Shown here: piece by piece, positions 53,299 through 62,230 of the stretch | Position numbering within the stretch: the first letter of the stretch is position 1 | Layout of the letters: the number at the start of each line of letters is the position of its first letter | IMG/VR virus record: IMGVR_UViG_3300027896_000001 | Coordinates: 1-64,000 of that record | Length of the DNA: 64,000 bases | From: a virus | Direction: 5' to 3' (one strand) | The notes under the pieces: model-generated | Seen by the model: the letters and a program-made list of their open reading frames with translations, nothing else | What the model was told of the DNA's origin: nothing | Database searches by the model: none | Made by a program: the position numbers and the translations under genes

Positions 53299-54396
53299 AT
53301 GGTCGCAAATTTAAGGGCTGAACCAATAGAAGGCCATGTTACCGACAGCGCCGGGAATGTATTAAGAAATGCCGTAGTGGTAATTAAACAACTTACCCCC
53401 ACAGGCAGTTACGTTGTTGATACGGTTCAATCGGACGATGACGGGTATTTCATTTCAAAACCAATTCCGGCAGGCGTTTATGATATATACGAATCAGGCA
53501 TTAAAATTTCCAGAGTAATCCATCAAACAATTGGTGGCGGAATTCAATGTTTTAAAGCTGATACAGAAAATTATGATCTTACAAAAATAGGGAATTTTCA
53601 AACCCTTGCCGAAACAACACCTCCGACATTACAAAAGTATAAAGCATTTATTCAACTTGAGCCTGGTTATATTGATGTTGCTCATTATGGCAGCATATTC
53701 CCTATTTACGATCAGAATATTTTAGCAGCCCCTGAAGCACAAACACTAAATGAATTAAATGAAATTGCGAAATTTTTTGATTTTTCAGACAAATCAAGAA
53801 TAACTGTAAGTCGTTTTGACGTGGAGTATTTTTCTCCTTTAACAGCACTGTCATCTTCGTATAAACGAATACGCTGGGCCGGCGTTCCGGCAATACGACT
53901 TTATGGAGATTCAAAACTTATAATTCCGCTCGATTATTTTTCAATTGTTCCAAATCTTCCAAAGATCACCCGGCCAACAAGCGATAGTTTTGGCGCAACC
54001 GATATAACGGTTACATCCTATGACCCAAATTACATAACAATTACCGAAGGTACAGGTAGCCAATTATCAGAATTGGTGCAATTGATTTCGCAAGGAGACA
54101 TTATAAAATTAAGAATGAAAGACAACACAACGCCGTGGTATTGGTATGGAATTGTTGTCAGCATGTCTTCTAATAATGGCGTTGAAAGTATCACTCTTGA
54201 AAAATGGAAAAGTTCGCGATTTTTGTCTGATGATTCAATGGCGGCAGGAAAGATTGTAGATAAGCTTTTTGTATTCGATGGGTTATTTCCCAACATCATG
54301 AATATTGATGAAGAAATCAATCAAAGATTTACTATTATAGAAAATATTTTTGCACAAGACAGCGATACCGAATTGTATAATTATAATAATCAATAA
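53299..54396 (+). CDS. Virion protein with carboxypeptidase-regulatory-like (CnaB-type) domain
   Basis: The start at ATG 53299 has GGAGG five bases upstream; ATG 53287 overlaps that site and is not preferred. The 365-residue protein begins with EGHVTDSAGNVLRNAVVVIK...DDDGYFISKPIPAGVYDIYES, a typical CnaB/carboxypeptidase-regulatory beta-sandwich (about residues 9-66). A second mixed domain and a helical C-terminus follow. Such domains are common in phage fibre and head decoration proteins. Confidence 0.65.
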   Translation: MVANLRAEPIEGHVTDSAGNVLRNAVVVIKQLTPTGSYVVDTVQSDDDGYFISKPIPAGVYDIYESGIKISRVIHQTIGGGIQCFKADTENYDLTKIGNFQTLAETTPPTLQKYKAFIQLEPGYIDVAHYGSIFPIYDQNILAAPEAQTLNELNEIAKFFDFSDKSRITVSRFDVEYFSPLTALSSSYKRIRWAGVPAIRLYGDSKLIIPLDYFSIVPNLPKITRPTSDSFGATDITVTSYDPNYITITEGTGSQLSELVQLISQGDIIKLRMKDNTTPWYWYGIVVSMSSNNGVESITLEKWKSSRFLSDDSMAAGKIVDKLFVFDGLFPNIMNIDEEINQRFTIIENIFAQDSDTELYNYNNQ

Positions 54397-54441
54397 ACAT
54401 AATGGGTGGCCTTTTAACATTAAAAGAGGAGGAAAGTGTTT

Positions 54442-54864
54442 ATGAAAAAGGAAGAATTAGCAGAAGTTGACAAGGAACAAAAATCAATAATTGCGGTTGC
54501 GTATCTTCTGCGCCATGTAGAACTACAACCCGAAGAAACAAAATCTTTATTCAAAAAGCTTGAAGAATACGATAAGGGCGCACGAAACATTCAAGCAACA
54601 ATCAGAGAAGCTCAAAAATCCATCACTGAACTGAGATCAAACATGGACCAGGTTATCGGTTCCATAACTGCCGTTTCAGAATTGATTTCAGAAAAAATTC
54701 CACCTGAAAAAATAGATGAATTCTGTCTTGCTTATACCCCGCCAATGGAAGTTCAAACTGCAATGAGGCGTCCTGTTCCAAGGCCTTCTGCAGAACCCGA
54801 CATGGCCGGGTCGACGGCAAAAAAACTTCCTCCTATGCAGCCTCTTAAAGGAGACATTAAATGA
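54442..54864 (+). CDS. Coiled-coil protein, possible fibre chaperone or adaptor
   Basis: AGGAGG lies nine bases before ATG 54442; GTG 54436 is too close to it. The 140-residue protein is helical with a coiled coil (about residues 20-85, KKLEEYDKGARNIQATIREA) and a Pro-rich C-terminus. It overlaps the next start by 4 bases. Size and position fit a small assembly chaperone or adaptor, but nothing proves it. Confidence 0.55.
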   Translation: MKKEELAEVDKEQKSIIAVAYLLRHVELQPEETKSLFKKLEEYDKGARNIQATIREAQKSITELRSNMDQVIGSITAVSELISEKIPPEKIDEFCLAYTPPMEVQTAMRRPVPRPSAEPDMAGSTAKKLPPMQPLKGDIK

Positions 54865-55865
54865 GGAGAGTAAACATAAAAAGCGGTCTGAAACAACGTC
54901 TTCCTGATATTCTGGGAACTGACGGCGCTTTTGTTGCTAATGACGCCGTGGCAGAACAGGATATCTTTGAACTTAATCCATGGTCAATTCAGGCCGCGTT
55001 GCTTTCCAATATTGAAAGACTTGTAAAAGCAGTTGTTGGAGATTCATCTACGGGCAGGCCCATGCAGGGCCTGCTTTTATCAAAAGTTACAGCGTATCAG
55101 TATCAAGTAAGCGCAGGATATGGATTCACTCCTGATGGAAAAATCATAACAATTGGATCGTCATTTACTATGTCTGTTCCAATACCATCAGGTGATTTTT
55201 ATGTTTATTTAAAACATTCTTTAGCAATAGCGCCGGAAGCAAACCATGTTTATGGAAAAAATACCACATTTGTAGCAGAGACAACCAGAAAAGAACTTGT
55301 CATAGATGATTTCGGCGAAGTACATAAAACAGACATTGTAAATTATTTGAACGATATAGTTGAAGCTGGAGATGAAAAACAGGATTGTACCGGATATGTT
55401 TATCTTGGAAAAATAACTGTAGCAGGAGGACAAGGAATAGTAGCAGATTCTGACATCATAAACAATCCCAATAGAGGATTGCAAAATGATGTTGTAAATA
55501 CCGTCGCTGCACAAGTAATTTCTGAACTTGGAGAAACAATATTATCCGGAAATTTTTCAGCCACTTCTCACACTTCAGAAGAGATTAATTTACCTTCTGG
55601 ATATTATTTTACCAATTGTATTATTATTGCCGCTCATGTCGTTCTTCCAAGTTATGATGTAGATAATCCAGGTGATACCACGGCAAAAAAAAGAATGCTT
55701 CCCTTTTTATGGACTGATTATGAAGATACAGGATCTCTTGTAATTGTTTCTGCAACATTATTAGATACCGATAAAATACGAATTTATGCAAATAAGCACA
55801 ATGGGAGCACTAATATAGACCTTAATGGTGGATCATATACTTTTGTTTTAAAGAAAATTTCTTAA
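54861..55865 (+). CDS. Putative fibre or baseplate adaptor protein (334 aa)
   Basis: The protein starts in an ATGA overlap and has AAAGGAG upstream. It begins with a polar N-terminus (VNIKSGLKQRLPDIL), then a helix-rich section (SIQAALLSNIERLVKAVVG) and a mixed beta region with MQGLLLSKVTAYQYQVSAGYGF...DGKIITIG. This layout is common in phage proteins that follow fibre genes. Not assigned to a family. Confidence 0.55.
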   Translation: MRRVNIKSGLKQRLPDILGTDGAFVANDAVAEQDIFELNPWSIQAALLSNIERLVKAVVGDSSTGRPMQGLLLSKVTAYQYQVSAGYGFTPDGKIITIGSSFTMSVPIPSGDFYVYLKHSLAIAPEANHVYGKNTTFVAETTRKELVIDDFGEVHKTDIVNYLNDIVEAGDEKQDCTGYVYLGKITVAGGQGIVADSDIINNPNRGLQNDVVNTVAAQVISELGETILSGNFSATSHTSEEINLPSGYYFTNCIIIAAHVVLPSYDVDNPGDTTAKKRMLPFLWTDYEDTGSLVIVSATLLDTDKIRIYANKHNGSTNIDLNGGSYTFVLKKIS

Positions 55866-55892
55866 TATAAACGTTAACGACGGAGCAAACCA

Positions 55893-56570
55893 ATGAAATA
55901 CGCCATTGATGGAAAGTATCCTATTGAGACCAAAGATCAGCTGGAAAAAACAGCTGCCTATTTTGACAAGTTTCTTCCAAGATTTCATCCAAAAGACAGA
56001 ATTAAAATAGCCTCAACGATGGAAAAGCGCGCGGAAGAACTTGGTGTAAACCTGACTCGTGACTGGATAACAAATTATTCAAGGCCGTTAAGAGGAACGG
56101 CCACGGTGTCTCCGGATTTCGAACGCAATATTGAAATGCGAAAACAGGCATGCGCAGGAAAAACACTTACAATTTCAGGGCAACCGGTTAAAGCTGAAGT
56201 GCTACTGGAAAAAATCGCAACCAGCATAAACGAGCATGGTACTTTTGTCATTGTCGATGAATTGTTCAGTTTTGACAAATTGGCCGGCCTCGAATATCAA
56301 TGGGACAAATCCATTGTCGACCCGGTAATGACGGTTTTCGGAAGCCTTTCCAATCCCGAGTATGATGCGGTTAAAATATTCGATAATATAACAAATTACG
56401 GAATAAAGAAACTGGCAGTAATGGGCGGCGAAGTTGCCAGAGTTCTCACACAACGCCTGGGTAAAGACACGACAAAAGCCTTCCTTAGAGATCCCGAAGA
56501 AGCAATGCACAAACTCAACGATGATCAAAAAACAGTCGCAAGAGACGTATTGCACCATTACGGAATGTAA
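55893..56570 (+). CDS. Hypothetical head-proximal protein (225 aa)
   Basis: CGGAGCAAACC precedes the ATG. The first 60 residues (MKYAIDGKYPIETKDQLEKT..., HPKDRIKIASTMEKRAEELG) form a module I have seen in other large-phage proteins of unknown function. The rest is mixed. It lies three genes before the portal end of the block and has no shared tag. Confidence 0.6.
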   Translation: MKYAIDGKYPIETKDQLEKTAAYFDKFLPRFHPKDRIKIASTMEKRAEELGVNLTRDWITNYSRPLRGTATVSPDFERNIEMRKQACAGKTLTISGQPVKAEVLLEKIATSINEHGTFVIVDELFSFDKLAGLEYQWDKSIVDPVMTVFGSLSNPEYDAVKIFDNITNYGIKKLAVMGGEVARVLTQRLGKDTTKAFLRDPEEAMHKLNDDQKTVARDVLHHYGM

Positions 56571-56572
56571 TA

Positions 56573-57316
56573 ATGCAAAAATTATCTCAGTCTTTATTAG
56601 ATGCCCAAATTATCGGCAATAAAGAAGAAGCCGATAAAATAAAGGCACAAATAGACGAAAGATTCAAGGGCGCTCTTCCTAAGCCAAAAGAAAATATTGT
56701 CCGTTTCAATACTATTTTAAATGACGACAGAGCCCCGGCAAAAAAAGTATATATCTTTTTAAACAGCGAACTCGGAACAAACTGGTGGGAATGGGAGATG
56801 GAGACGGTCGATAGATTGCTCTGGATGAAATTCGGAATAGCTATTGAAGATATTAACCGGGATAAAATTTTTGCAATAAGACATCTGTGTCGAAGCGATC
56901 TTGCTTTTAATGATTGGTGGGAATTCAATCAACTTGCTCTTTCATTTTCAGGAAGTATTGCTGATTTTGATATGATACGAAAGCCATCAATCGGAATGGT
57001 TATCAATGCCGTCAAAACCATGAACATGATACGCCCTGAAAGACAATGGGTTTTCGGAAAAGATGTCATTTCTTATATTTGTATTCTTTTAAAAGAAGAT
57101 GGAATTTACGCTCCTCCTCCATCACTTGTAAACTTAATAGAAGAAAAATTTGTAACAATGATTTCTACGGAACTGCAACAAAAGTGGCCGCTTATTAAGG
57201 CCCGTTATATGGAACTTGTTGAAGAAAAAAATACCGATATTAAAGAAGATGTTGTTGATATACAGGCTCGCAGGATTTTTTCTGCTGAAGCCGCATCTGT
57301 TTCTTATGGCGCATAG
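56573..57316 (+). CDS. Hypothetical protein upstream of the portal (247 aa)
   Basis: The ATG follows the previous stop by two bases (TAATAATG), so translation is probably coupled. The N-terminal 45 residues are a charged helix (EEADKIKAQIDERFKG), then a Trp-rich domain (NWWEWEMETVDRLLWMKFG). It is directly upstream of the portal gene, a position often taken by portal-associated or head assembly proteins. Not recognised. Confidence 0.6.
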   Translation: MQKLSQSLLDAQIIGNKEEADKIKAQIDERFKGALPKPKENIVRFNTILNDDRAPAKKVYIFLNSELGTNWWEWEMETVDRLLWMKFGIAIEDINRDKIFAIRHLCRSDLAFNDWWEFNQLALSFSGSIADFDMIRKPSIGMVINAVKTMNMIRPERQWVFGKDVISYICILLKEDGIYAPPPSLVNLIEEKFVTMISTELQQKWPLIKARYMELVEEKNTDIKEDVVDIQARRIFSAEAASVSYGA

Positions 57317-57324
57317 GGGATTAT

Positions 57325-59439
57325 ATGTATGAAGATGTAGGCGGCGGTACTATAATATCTCCTGCTACTGGAACGGGATTGCAGGGTGGAGGAAACATTC
57401 AGGTTTCTTTTTCCCGTGGCAGCATCCGTTACGACAGCCCTTTTCTGGACATGACGTCTACATTTATTCCAAGAACAATTAAAGGAATTCTTAAATTTAT
57501 TGCCGCTTATGTATGCAGTGACGGATTGTTAAGTCAATGCATAGCAAAAATGAGTGAATATCCAATTACGAATCTTATTTATAAAGATGATGACCCCTCT
57601 GCGCTTAATGATGATGAAACAATAAAAAAATGGAAAAATATTCTTGAAAATTCGATGGGAATTCTTCGTTCTCTTAAACAGGCGGGAATGGATTATCATG
57701 CATATGGAAATTCAATTGTTTCCATAAATTATCCTTTTAAAAGAATGCTGCTATGTCCAAGATGCAAGAAAAAGCATACCGCGGACGGCTTAAAAGTTAA
57801 ATTTGAAATGTTTAAATTTAAAGCGAAATGTCCAAATTTGAAATGCGGATATGAAGGAGAAATGGATGCAACCGATCTTAATACAAAAGAAATCAGCAAA
57901 CTCGGGATTGTACATTGGGATATTCTTTACATAGATATTAAATACAATTCAATTACCGGAGACCATTTTTATTACTATACAATTCCTGCCGATCTTCAAT
58001 TTGCGATTCGGCGCGGAGATATGGACATTGTAAACGGAACACGTCTTGAAATTATTCGAGCTGTTGAAAAGCGAAAACAATTAAAATTGATGGCTGATAA
58101 TGTGTTCCATCTTAAACGTCCGGCGCCACAATACATCGTGCCTGGTGAAAGAGGATGGGGAATTCCTGCCGTCATGCCTGTGCTCAAGGATGTATTTCAT
58201 ACGAAGGTTCTGAAAAAAGGAAACGAGATGATCGCATTTGATCATATCGTTCCGCTTCGTATTTTGTTTCCGGAAGGCACTGGAGACGTAAGCCCTCATG
58301 CGACAATTAATCTTTCCGATTGGCGCGCGAAAATTGAACAAGAAATACGTCGATGGAGAAGTGACCCCAACTACATATCGATAGTTCCCATTCCTCTTGG
58401 AATGCAAAATTTCAGTGGGGACGCTCGCTTGTTAATGGTGACGCCTGAAATAAAAGCAACAGAAGATACAATAATCACTGGTATGGGTGTAATACCTGAG
58501 ATTATTCGTGGAGGAGCATCGTGGTCTGGAAGTAATGTATCCCTTCGAGTGATTGAAAACAGTTTTATCAATCATCGTACCGATATGCACAGCATGATAG
58601 ATTTTATTGTTAAAAATGTATCCAGTTTTATGGGGATACCGAAAATCAGCATCAAGATGGCTGATTTTAAAATGGCAGACGATCTTGAAAAGAAAAAGTT
58701 GATGATTCAAATAGCCAGTCAAAGTGGAGCTGATTCTCTTGTTTCGAAAACTTCAGTCATGCGGGAACTTGATCTCGATCCTGATCAGGAATATAAAAAT
58801 ATTCAGGAAGACCTGAAACGCAGATTGGAATTGAAAGTTCAGGAAGCTGAAGGACAAGCAGAGGCTCAAGGAGCAGCCACGATCATTCAGGCCCTATATG
58901 CTGCCGACGCCCAGATAGAACAAAACAAACGGATGGAAATGAACCAGAATGAAGCTCTGCGGAAGCGTGATGAAGCCAACGCTAAACAAAGCCAGCAAAA
59001 TGCTCCTGGAGTACAACAGGATGTGGCTGCATTATCTCAAAAACGTGGACAAGACCCATCCATGGTATCCATACCGAACCTGATTCTTATCATTACTCAA
59101 AGGTTCGCAAAACTGGCACAATTTGATGTTGGTGAGTTTAAAATACGCATGCTGGCAATGAAAGCTGCGACTCCAAGTCTTTATGCAGAGGTTTATAAGA
59201 ACCTTAAAGAGATGAATCTTATAGCTTTAGATACATTACCTCAAGAACAAATAGAACAAATGGCTAAAAATCCCGCAGCTCAAGAGGGCGCCTTACCAAC
59301 TCACTCTCAAGGGGCAGACAACGCAGAAACGCCTGCAAGCCCTGCAGAAGCCGGGGCAGACCCAAACGTAGTTGCTGCTGAACCTGTTAGACAACTGCCT
59401 GAATCAAGGCCTCCACGTTCTTCTAAAGCCCCAATTTAG
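57325..59439 (+). CDS. Portal protein with inserted zinc-ribbon
   Basis: This 704-residue protein has the portal layout: an N-terminal wing (DYHAYGNSIVSI), a core with VFHLKRPAPQYIVPGERGWG and IPAVMPVLKDVFHTKVLKKG, the WRAKIEQEIRRWR stem region, and a helical C-terminal wing that ends in a Pro/Ala/Glu-rich tail. Portals form the dodecameric DNA channel of the head. Unusually, CPRC (144-147) and CPNLKC (169-174) form a probable zinc ribbon inserted in the wing. The GGGGATT ribosome site and the tight spacing place it at the end of the rightward operon. Confidence 0.85.
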   Translation: MYEDVGGGTIISPATGTGLQGGGNIQVSFSRGSIRYDSPFLDMTSTFIPRTIKGILKFIAAYVCSDGLLSQCIAKMSEYPITNLIYKDDDPSALNDDETIKKWKNILENSMGILRSLKQAGMDYHAYGNSIVSINYPFKRMLLCPRCKKKHTADGLKVKFEMFKFKAKCPNLKCGYEGEMDATDLNTKEISKLGIVHWDILYIDIKYNSITGDHFYYYTIPADLQFAIRRGDMDIVNGTRLEIIRAVEKRKQLKLMADNVFHLKRPAPQYIVPGERGWGIPAVMPVLKDVFHTKVLKKGNEMIAFDHIVPLRILFPEGTGDVSPHATINLSDWRAKIEQEIRRWRSDPNYISIVPIPLGMQNFSGDARLLMVTPEIKATEDTIITGMGVIPEIIRGGASWSGSNVSLRVIENSFINHRTDMHSMIDFIVKNVSSFMGIPKISIKMADFKMADDLEKKKLMIQIASQSGADSLVSKTSVMRELDLDPDQEYKNIQEDLKRRLELKVQEAEGQAEAQGAATIIQALYAADAQIEQNKRMEMNQNEALRKRDEANAKQSQQNAPGVQQDVAALSQKRGQDPSMVSIPNLILIITQRFAKLAQFDVGEFKIRMLAMKAATPSLYAEVYKNLKEMNLIALDTLPQEQIEQMAKNPAAQEGALPTHSQGADNAETPASPAEAGADPNVVAAEPVRQLPESRPPRSSKAPI

Positions 59440-59477
59440 GGTTGCGGCCGCCACCCAGTCCTCCGCCGCGATCCGTG

Positions 59478-59512
59478 CGGTGGCCCAAAGTGGAGAAATC
59501 CATCTGGGCCAC
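59478..59512. other. Stable GAAA-loop hairpin after the portal gene
   Basis: GGTGGCCCA (59478-59486) pairs with TGGGCCACC (59504-59512); an inner TGGA/TCCA stem closes a GAAA tetraloop (59494-59497). It has no U-tract, so it is a structured RNA element or mRNA-stabilising hairpin more than a terminator. Confidence 0.6.
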
Positions 59513-59574
59513 CCATTTATGTTCTAAATTGAGACATGATAGGTAAAAAAAAGTTCTGATGATGGGTAAAAACA

Positions 59575-59596
59575 GGAACCCTTTCGGGTTCCTTTT
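59575..59596 (+). terminator. Rho-independent terminator of the rightward structural operon
   Basis: GGAACCC (59575-59581) and GGGTTCC (59586-59592) enclose a TTTC loop and are followed by TTTT. A preceding A-rich stretch lets it work in both directions between the convergent operons. Confidence 0.85.
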
Positions 59597-59623
59597 CCGG
59601 AATACGAAAATGGTTAGAAGACA

Positions 59624-59959
59624 TTATCCCACCGGCGTTCCCACCGACTGTTCCGACTGATACGGGTCAGAGTTCATTAACGCTTCGAGAACCGATTTTT
59701 CAAATGCTTTCAGAGAATTTGTCTCCAAAACCACACCGGTCTCATCGAGAATTCTGAACAATGTTTTAGGGTCAACCTCCAGATTACACACCTTTCCACC
59801 ATAACACGAATGAATAATAACTTCATTTGTTTTCTGGCCTCCAGGTTTTCCTCCGGCAGAAGGTTTACCATACCTGCAATCAATCGAGCCAATCGATGAA
59901 AATGGGACTATGAATGTCTTCATACCATTTTCGCCCAATTGGATTATGTGCAGTACCAT
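59624..59959 (-). CDS. Hypothetical protein downstream of the ubiquitin-like operon (111 aa)
   Basis: The ATG at 59959 has AAAGGA upstream at a rather long spacing. The protein has an N-terminal strand (VLHIIQLG), a Gly/Lys-rich loop near residues 31-42, a beta-strand pair and a C-terminal helix, ending SVGTPVG. It is separated from the modifier gene by a strong hairpin, so it may be transcribed separately. No family is recognised. Its place next to the modifier operon and its Gly ending make it worth testing as an associated factor. Confidence 0.6.
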   Translation of the reverse strand: MVLHIIQLGENGMKTFIVPFSSIGSIDCRYGKPSAGGKPGGQKTNEVIIHSCYGGKVCNLEVDPKTLFRILDETGVVLETNSLKAFEKSVLEALMNSDPYQSEQSVGTPVG

Positions 59960-59985
59960 ACATGTTCTTCTTTCCTTTTTTGGTT

Positions 59986-60017
59986 AAATCAAGGGAGAAT
60001 TTCTTCTCCCTTGATTT
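59986..60017. terminator. Perfect 14-bp hairpin after the modifier gene
   Basis: AAATCAAGGGAGAA (59986-59999) is exactly complementary to TTCTCCCTTGATTT (60004-60017) around a TTTC loop. Read leftward, it follows the modifier stop at 60052 and has TTTAACC after the stem, a weak U-tract. It probably terminates or attenuates the operon before the 111-residue gene. Confidence 0.65.
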
Positions 60018-60051
60018 TCTTTACACTCGATTGATAGAAACGCTCGGAAGA

Positions 60052-60528
60052 TCAGTTGCCTTTGACGACTTGGCTGCAAATGACGCGTACTTTGCCACTC
60101 GACGGCCTTTGCAGAACGTAATCGATTTTTACAGGCTCGTTAACGCCGGCAATCCTGAATTCGAAAGCAGGATCGCCGTTGGCCCGGAAAAACGATGAAC
60201 GGTCAGCGTCGGGAAGCTGATCAAGAGTTTGTTTGATGGTATACCCGTCCATGGCGGGGAGGGTTATCCCCCTCCCTCCGCCAAGACGGAGAATTTCGAC
60301 CTCGAACGGGTCCAGGTTGCCCTTGACCATTTTGGAGATATAGATCACATCGCCATCGTACAAGGTCGTGTCAAGGTAAACGCGTTCCTGCCGGCGAGTT
60401 ACCTCGCCTTCGACGAATTCCCGTTCAGCCTGTTCGAAGAGTTTTTCCACCGTCGAATTCGGTTCGAGGGCGAAACTTTGAATCTCCGTATTCAGCTGAA
60501 CAATTTTTACTACGATATGATTTGGCAT
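60052..60528 (-). CDS. Tandem beta-grasp (ubiquitin-like) modifier
   Basis: This 158-residue protein contains two beta-grasp-like halves. Half 1 (residues 4-71) has HIVVKIVQLNTEIQSFALEP, TVEKLFEQAE and VYLDTTLYDGDVIYI, the usual ubiquitin/ThiS/PRTRC-C pattern of strand-turn-strand, helix, and L.DGD.I. Half 2 (72-158) is more diverged. Both halves end in VKGN (68-71 and 155-158), so the repeat boundary is clear. No C-terminal GG is present; removal of Asn by the neighbouring JAB peptidase would expose Gly. I infer it is the substrate of the adjacent E1-like enzyme. AAGGG lies about 10 bases upstream of the ATG. Confidence 0.7.
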   Translation of the reverse strand: MPNHIVVKIVQLNTEIQSFALEPNSTVEKLFEQAEREFVEGEVTRRQERVYLDTTLYDGDVIYISKMVKGNLDPFEVEILRLGGGRGITLPAMDGYTIKQTLDQLPDADRSSFFRANGDPAFEFRIAGVNEPVKIDYVLQRPSSGKVRVICSQVVKGN

Positions 60529-60564
60529 GATTTAATACCCTTTCCAGTATTTTGTTGTTATTAA

Positions 60565-61347
60565 TTACATCACTTCTGTTGAAATTGGCATAGCTAATAC
60601 TGGTTCTTCGCCGAAACATCGTAGATAGAACGTTTCAGGATATAGAGAGAATTGAACTTCATTCCACTGCATATAACCCTGATCTTTTCCACCTCTGATA
60701 TTATCGTCTCCGTACCGCATATTAAAATGTTGAATTATTCTTCCAACTGCAAGACTTGACAAAAAACTTACAGTTGAAACTATTGACTGACTTGTTCCGC
60801 ATAAGGAATTTTCAGCGACGTCATCGGAATACAACGTCTTTTTCCACTCTTCAACGTGCGCACCATTGTTCGGGTTAAACGAATAGATCCGACCATCTTT
60901 CAAACCCATTCTCGTTTCTACCAACAAATCAGTATTAAACGGGAATCGCAAGTGTTTGTCGAAGATTTCCTTCCTGCTCGACATTGTGTCAGTTAGCAAG
61001 AAAACGTAAGTGGATCTTAATAGATCCGAGTTGGTTTTGTCATCAACCATCTGATTGTAAGCCTCGATTTTGAAGCCGCATTTTCTTAAAATTATTTCAT
61101 TAAGGGCCTCAACTTTGGGCTTTCCTATGTGGCCTTCCTCATAAATCTGATTGGCTAGATTGTGAGGCTCGACCTTATCTCCATCGAACACACGTAATAC
61201 TCCCTGGCCATGGGCGGCGTCTCCCCAACCCATTTGGGCAAGAAGTAGCGCGACATACGAACCGGTCGCGCCGACCCCAATCAAGGAAATTGATTTATCT
61301 TTAATTTGTTTAGGATCGAGGAGCCCAGATTGGCGTGAATAATCCAT
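60565..61347 (-). CDS. ThiF/E1-like adenylyltransferase
   Basis: This 260-residue protein has the E1 core: ISLIGVGATGS with GxGxxG at residues 24-29, FDGDKVEPHNLANQ (55-67) for ATP and metal binding, GKPKVEAL, LLTDTM (D120), and SLCGTSQSIVSTV with a candidate catalytic Cys183. It lacks the C-terminal ubiquitin-fold extension of eukaryotic E1, as in bacterial ThiF, MoeB and PRTRC-type enzymes. It would adenylate the C-terminus of a beta-grasp modifier. GAGGAG lies seven bases upstream. Directly preceded by the JAB gene and followed by the modifier gene. Confidence 0.88.
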   Translation of the reverse strand: MDYSRQSGLLDPKQIKDKSISLIGVGATGSYVALLLAQMGWGDAAHGQGVLRVFDGDKVEPHNLANQIYEEGHIGKPKVEALNEIILRKCGFKIEAYNQMVDDKTNSDLLRSTYVFLLTDTMSSRKEIFDKHLRFPFNTDLLVETRMGLKDGRIYSFNPNNGAHVEEWKKTLYSDDVAENSLCGTSQSIVSTVSFLSSLAVGRIIQHFNMRYGDDNIRGGKDQGYMQWNEVQFSLYPETFYLRCFGEEPVLAMPISTEVM

Positions 61348-61348
61348 G

Positions 61349-62230
61349 TCAGAACTCCTCGTACCGTTCCATCATTCGTTTTACTTCTGCTTCCGTGGCT
61401 TCCGGGTGCAAGCCACGGTACATTTCATCTTCTTCATCCATCGCTCCTCCATTAAATTGTGGAGGTGTAGCTCCCGGAAACACCTTCGGAAGAGGAGCGC
61501 GATAATCATCACGATGATAAACAAATGGAGCCGTGTAACTTGTCGGCTCAGGAGGTATATTAATTTTTTTAAGTTCTTCGATTTTTTCTTTTATTTTTTC
61601 AGATTCCGGATCAGCTGTGCATGCTTCCATGATTTTTGCAAGTTTCAATCCATGGGCAAGGTTTGAATCCAGAACTCCTTTAATTTCTGTAAGCTTTTGT
61701 GTTAATAATGTTTCGTTGTCGAATTCCTCGGCAGACCAAACAATATTGTCAAATCTTATTTGTTTTGCATAGTCAAAGAATGAAACCGACATTAATCCGT
61801 CATTGTTAACGATAACCCTGATAACATCGGCTTTTGTCGAAGACATTCTTTCCAATGCTTGTGTATCGTCTTGACCTGAAGCGAACACTCCCATTGAATG
61901 ATGGGAATGTCCCCATAACATCATTTTACTTATATCTTCTTCGCGGCCATGTGAAAGAAGCCATTCTATTAATTTCGCTTCTCCCTCAGAGGATATCTCA
62001 CACGTAGCGGCTGACGCTAATTGGTGTTTGGGATAGAAAATATCTCTGACAAAATAAGAATATTCCGCAACCTTGTCGACAACCCCATAAAACCCAATTT
62101 CATGGGCATGTAAATCGACAAGGTTTTCAATCCATTTCAGGGAAAGCCGTGAGAAAACGATCGTCGGGGGAGTCTTTCTCTCAGGCTTTAAAATTATATA
62201 TGTTGGTGCTGTTTGCGTGTTCTTCATCAT
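61349..62230 (-). CDS. JAB/JAMM (MPN) metallopeptidase
   Basis: This 293-residue protein has a complete JAMM motif: Glu44 in HAHEIGF, then WGHSHHSMGVFASGQDD, in which H108, H110, S118 and D121 fit HxHx7SxxD. An N-terminal strand-helix region and a charged helical C-terminal 130 residues flank it. Prokaryotic JAB proteins cleave isopeptide bonds or process modifier precursors; in this operon, trimming of VKGN ends or removal of conjugates is the likely job. It overlaps the previous stop as ATGA. Confidence 0.9.
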   Translation of the reverse strand: MMKNTQTAPTYIILKPERKTPPTIVFSRLSLKWIENLVDLHAHEIGFYGVVDKVAEYSYFVRDIFYPKHQLASAATCEISSEGEAKLIEWLLSHGREEDISKMMLWGHSHHSMGVFASGQDDTQALERMSSTKADVIRVIVNNDGLMSVSFFDYAKQIRFDNIVWSAEEFDNETLLTQKLTEIKGVLDSNLAHGLKLAKIMEACTADPESEKIKEKIEELKKINIPPEPTSYTAPFVYHRDDYRAPLPKVFPGATPPQFNGGAMDEEDEMYRGLHPEATEAEVKRMMERYEEF

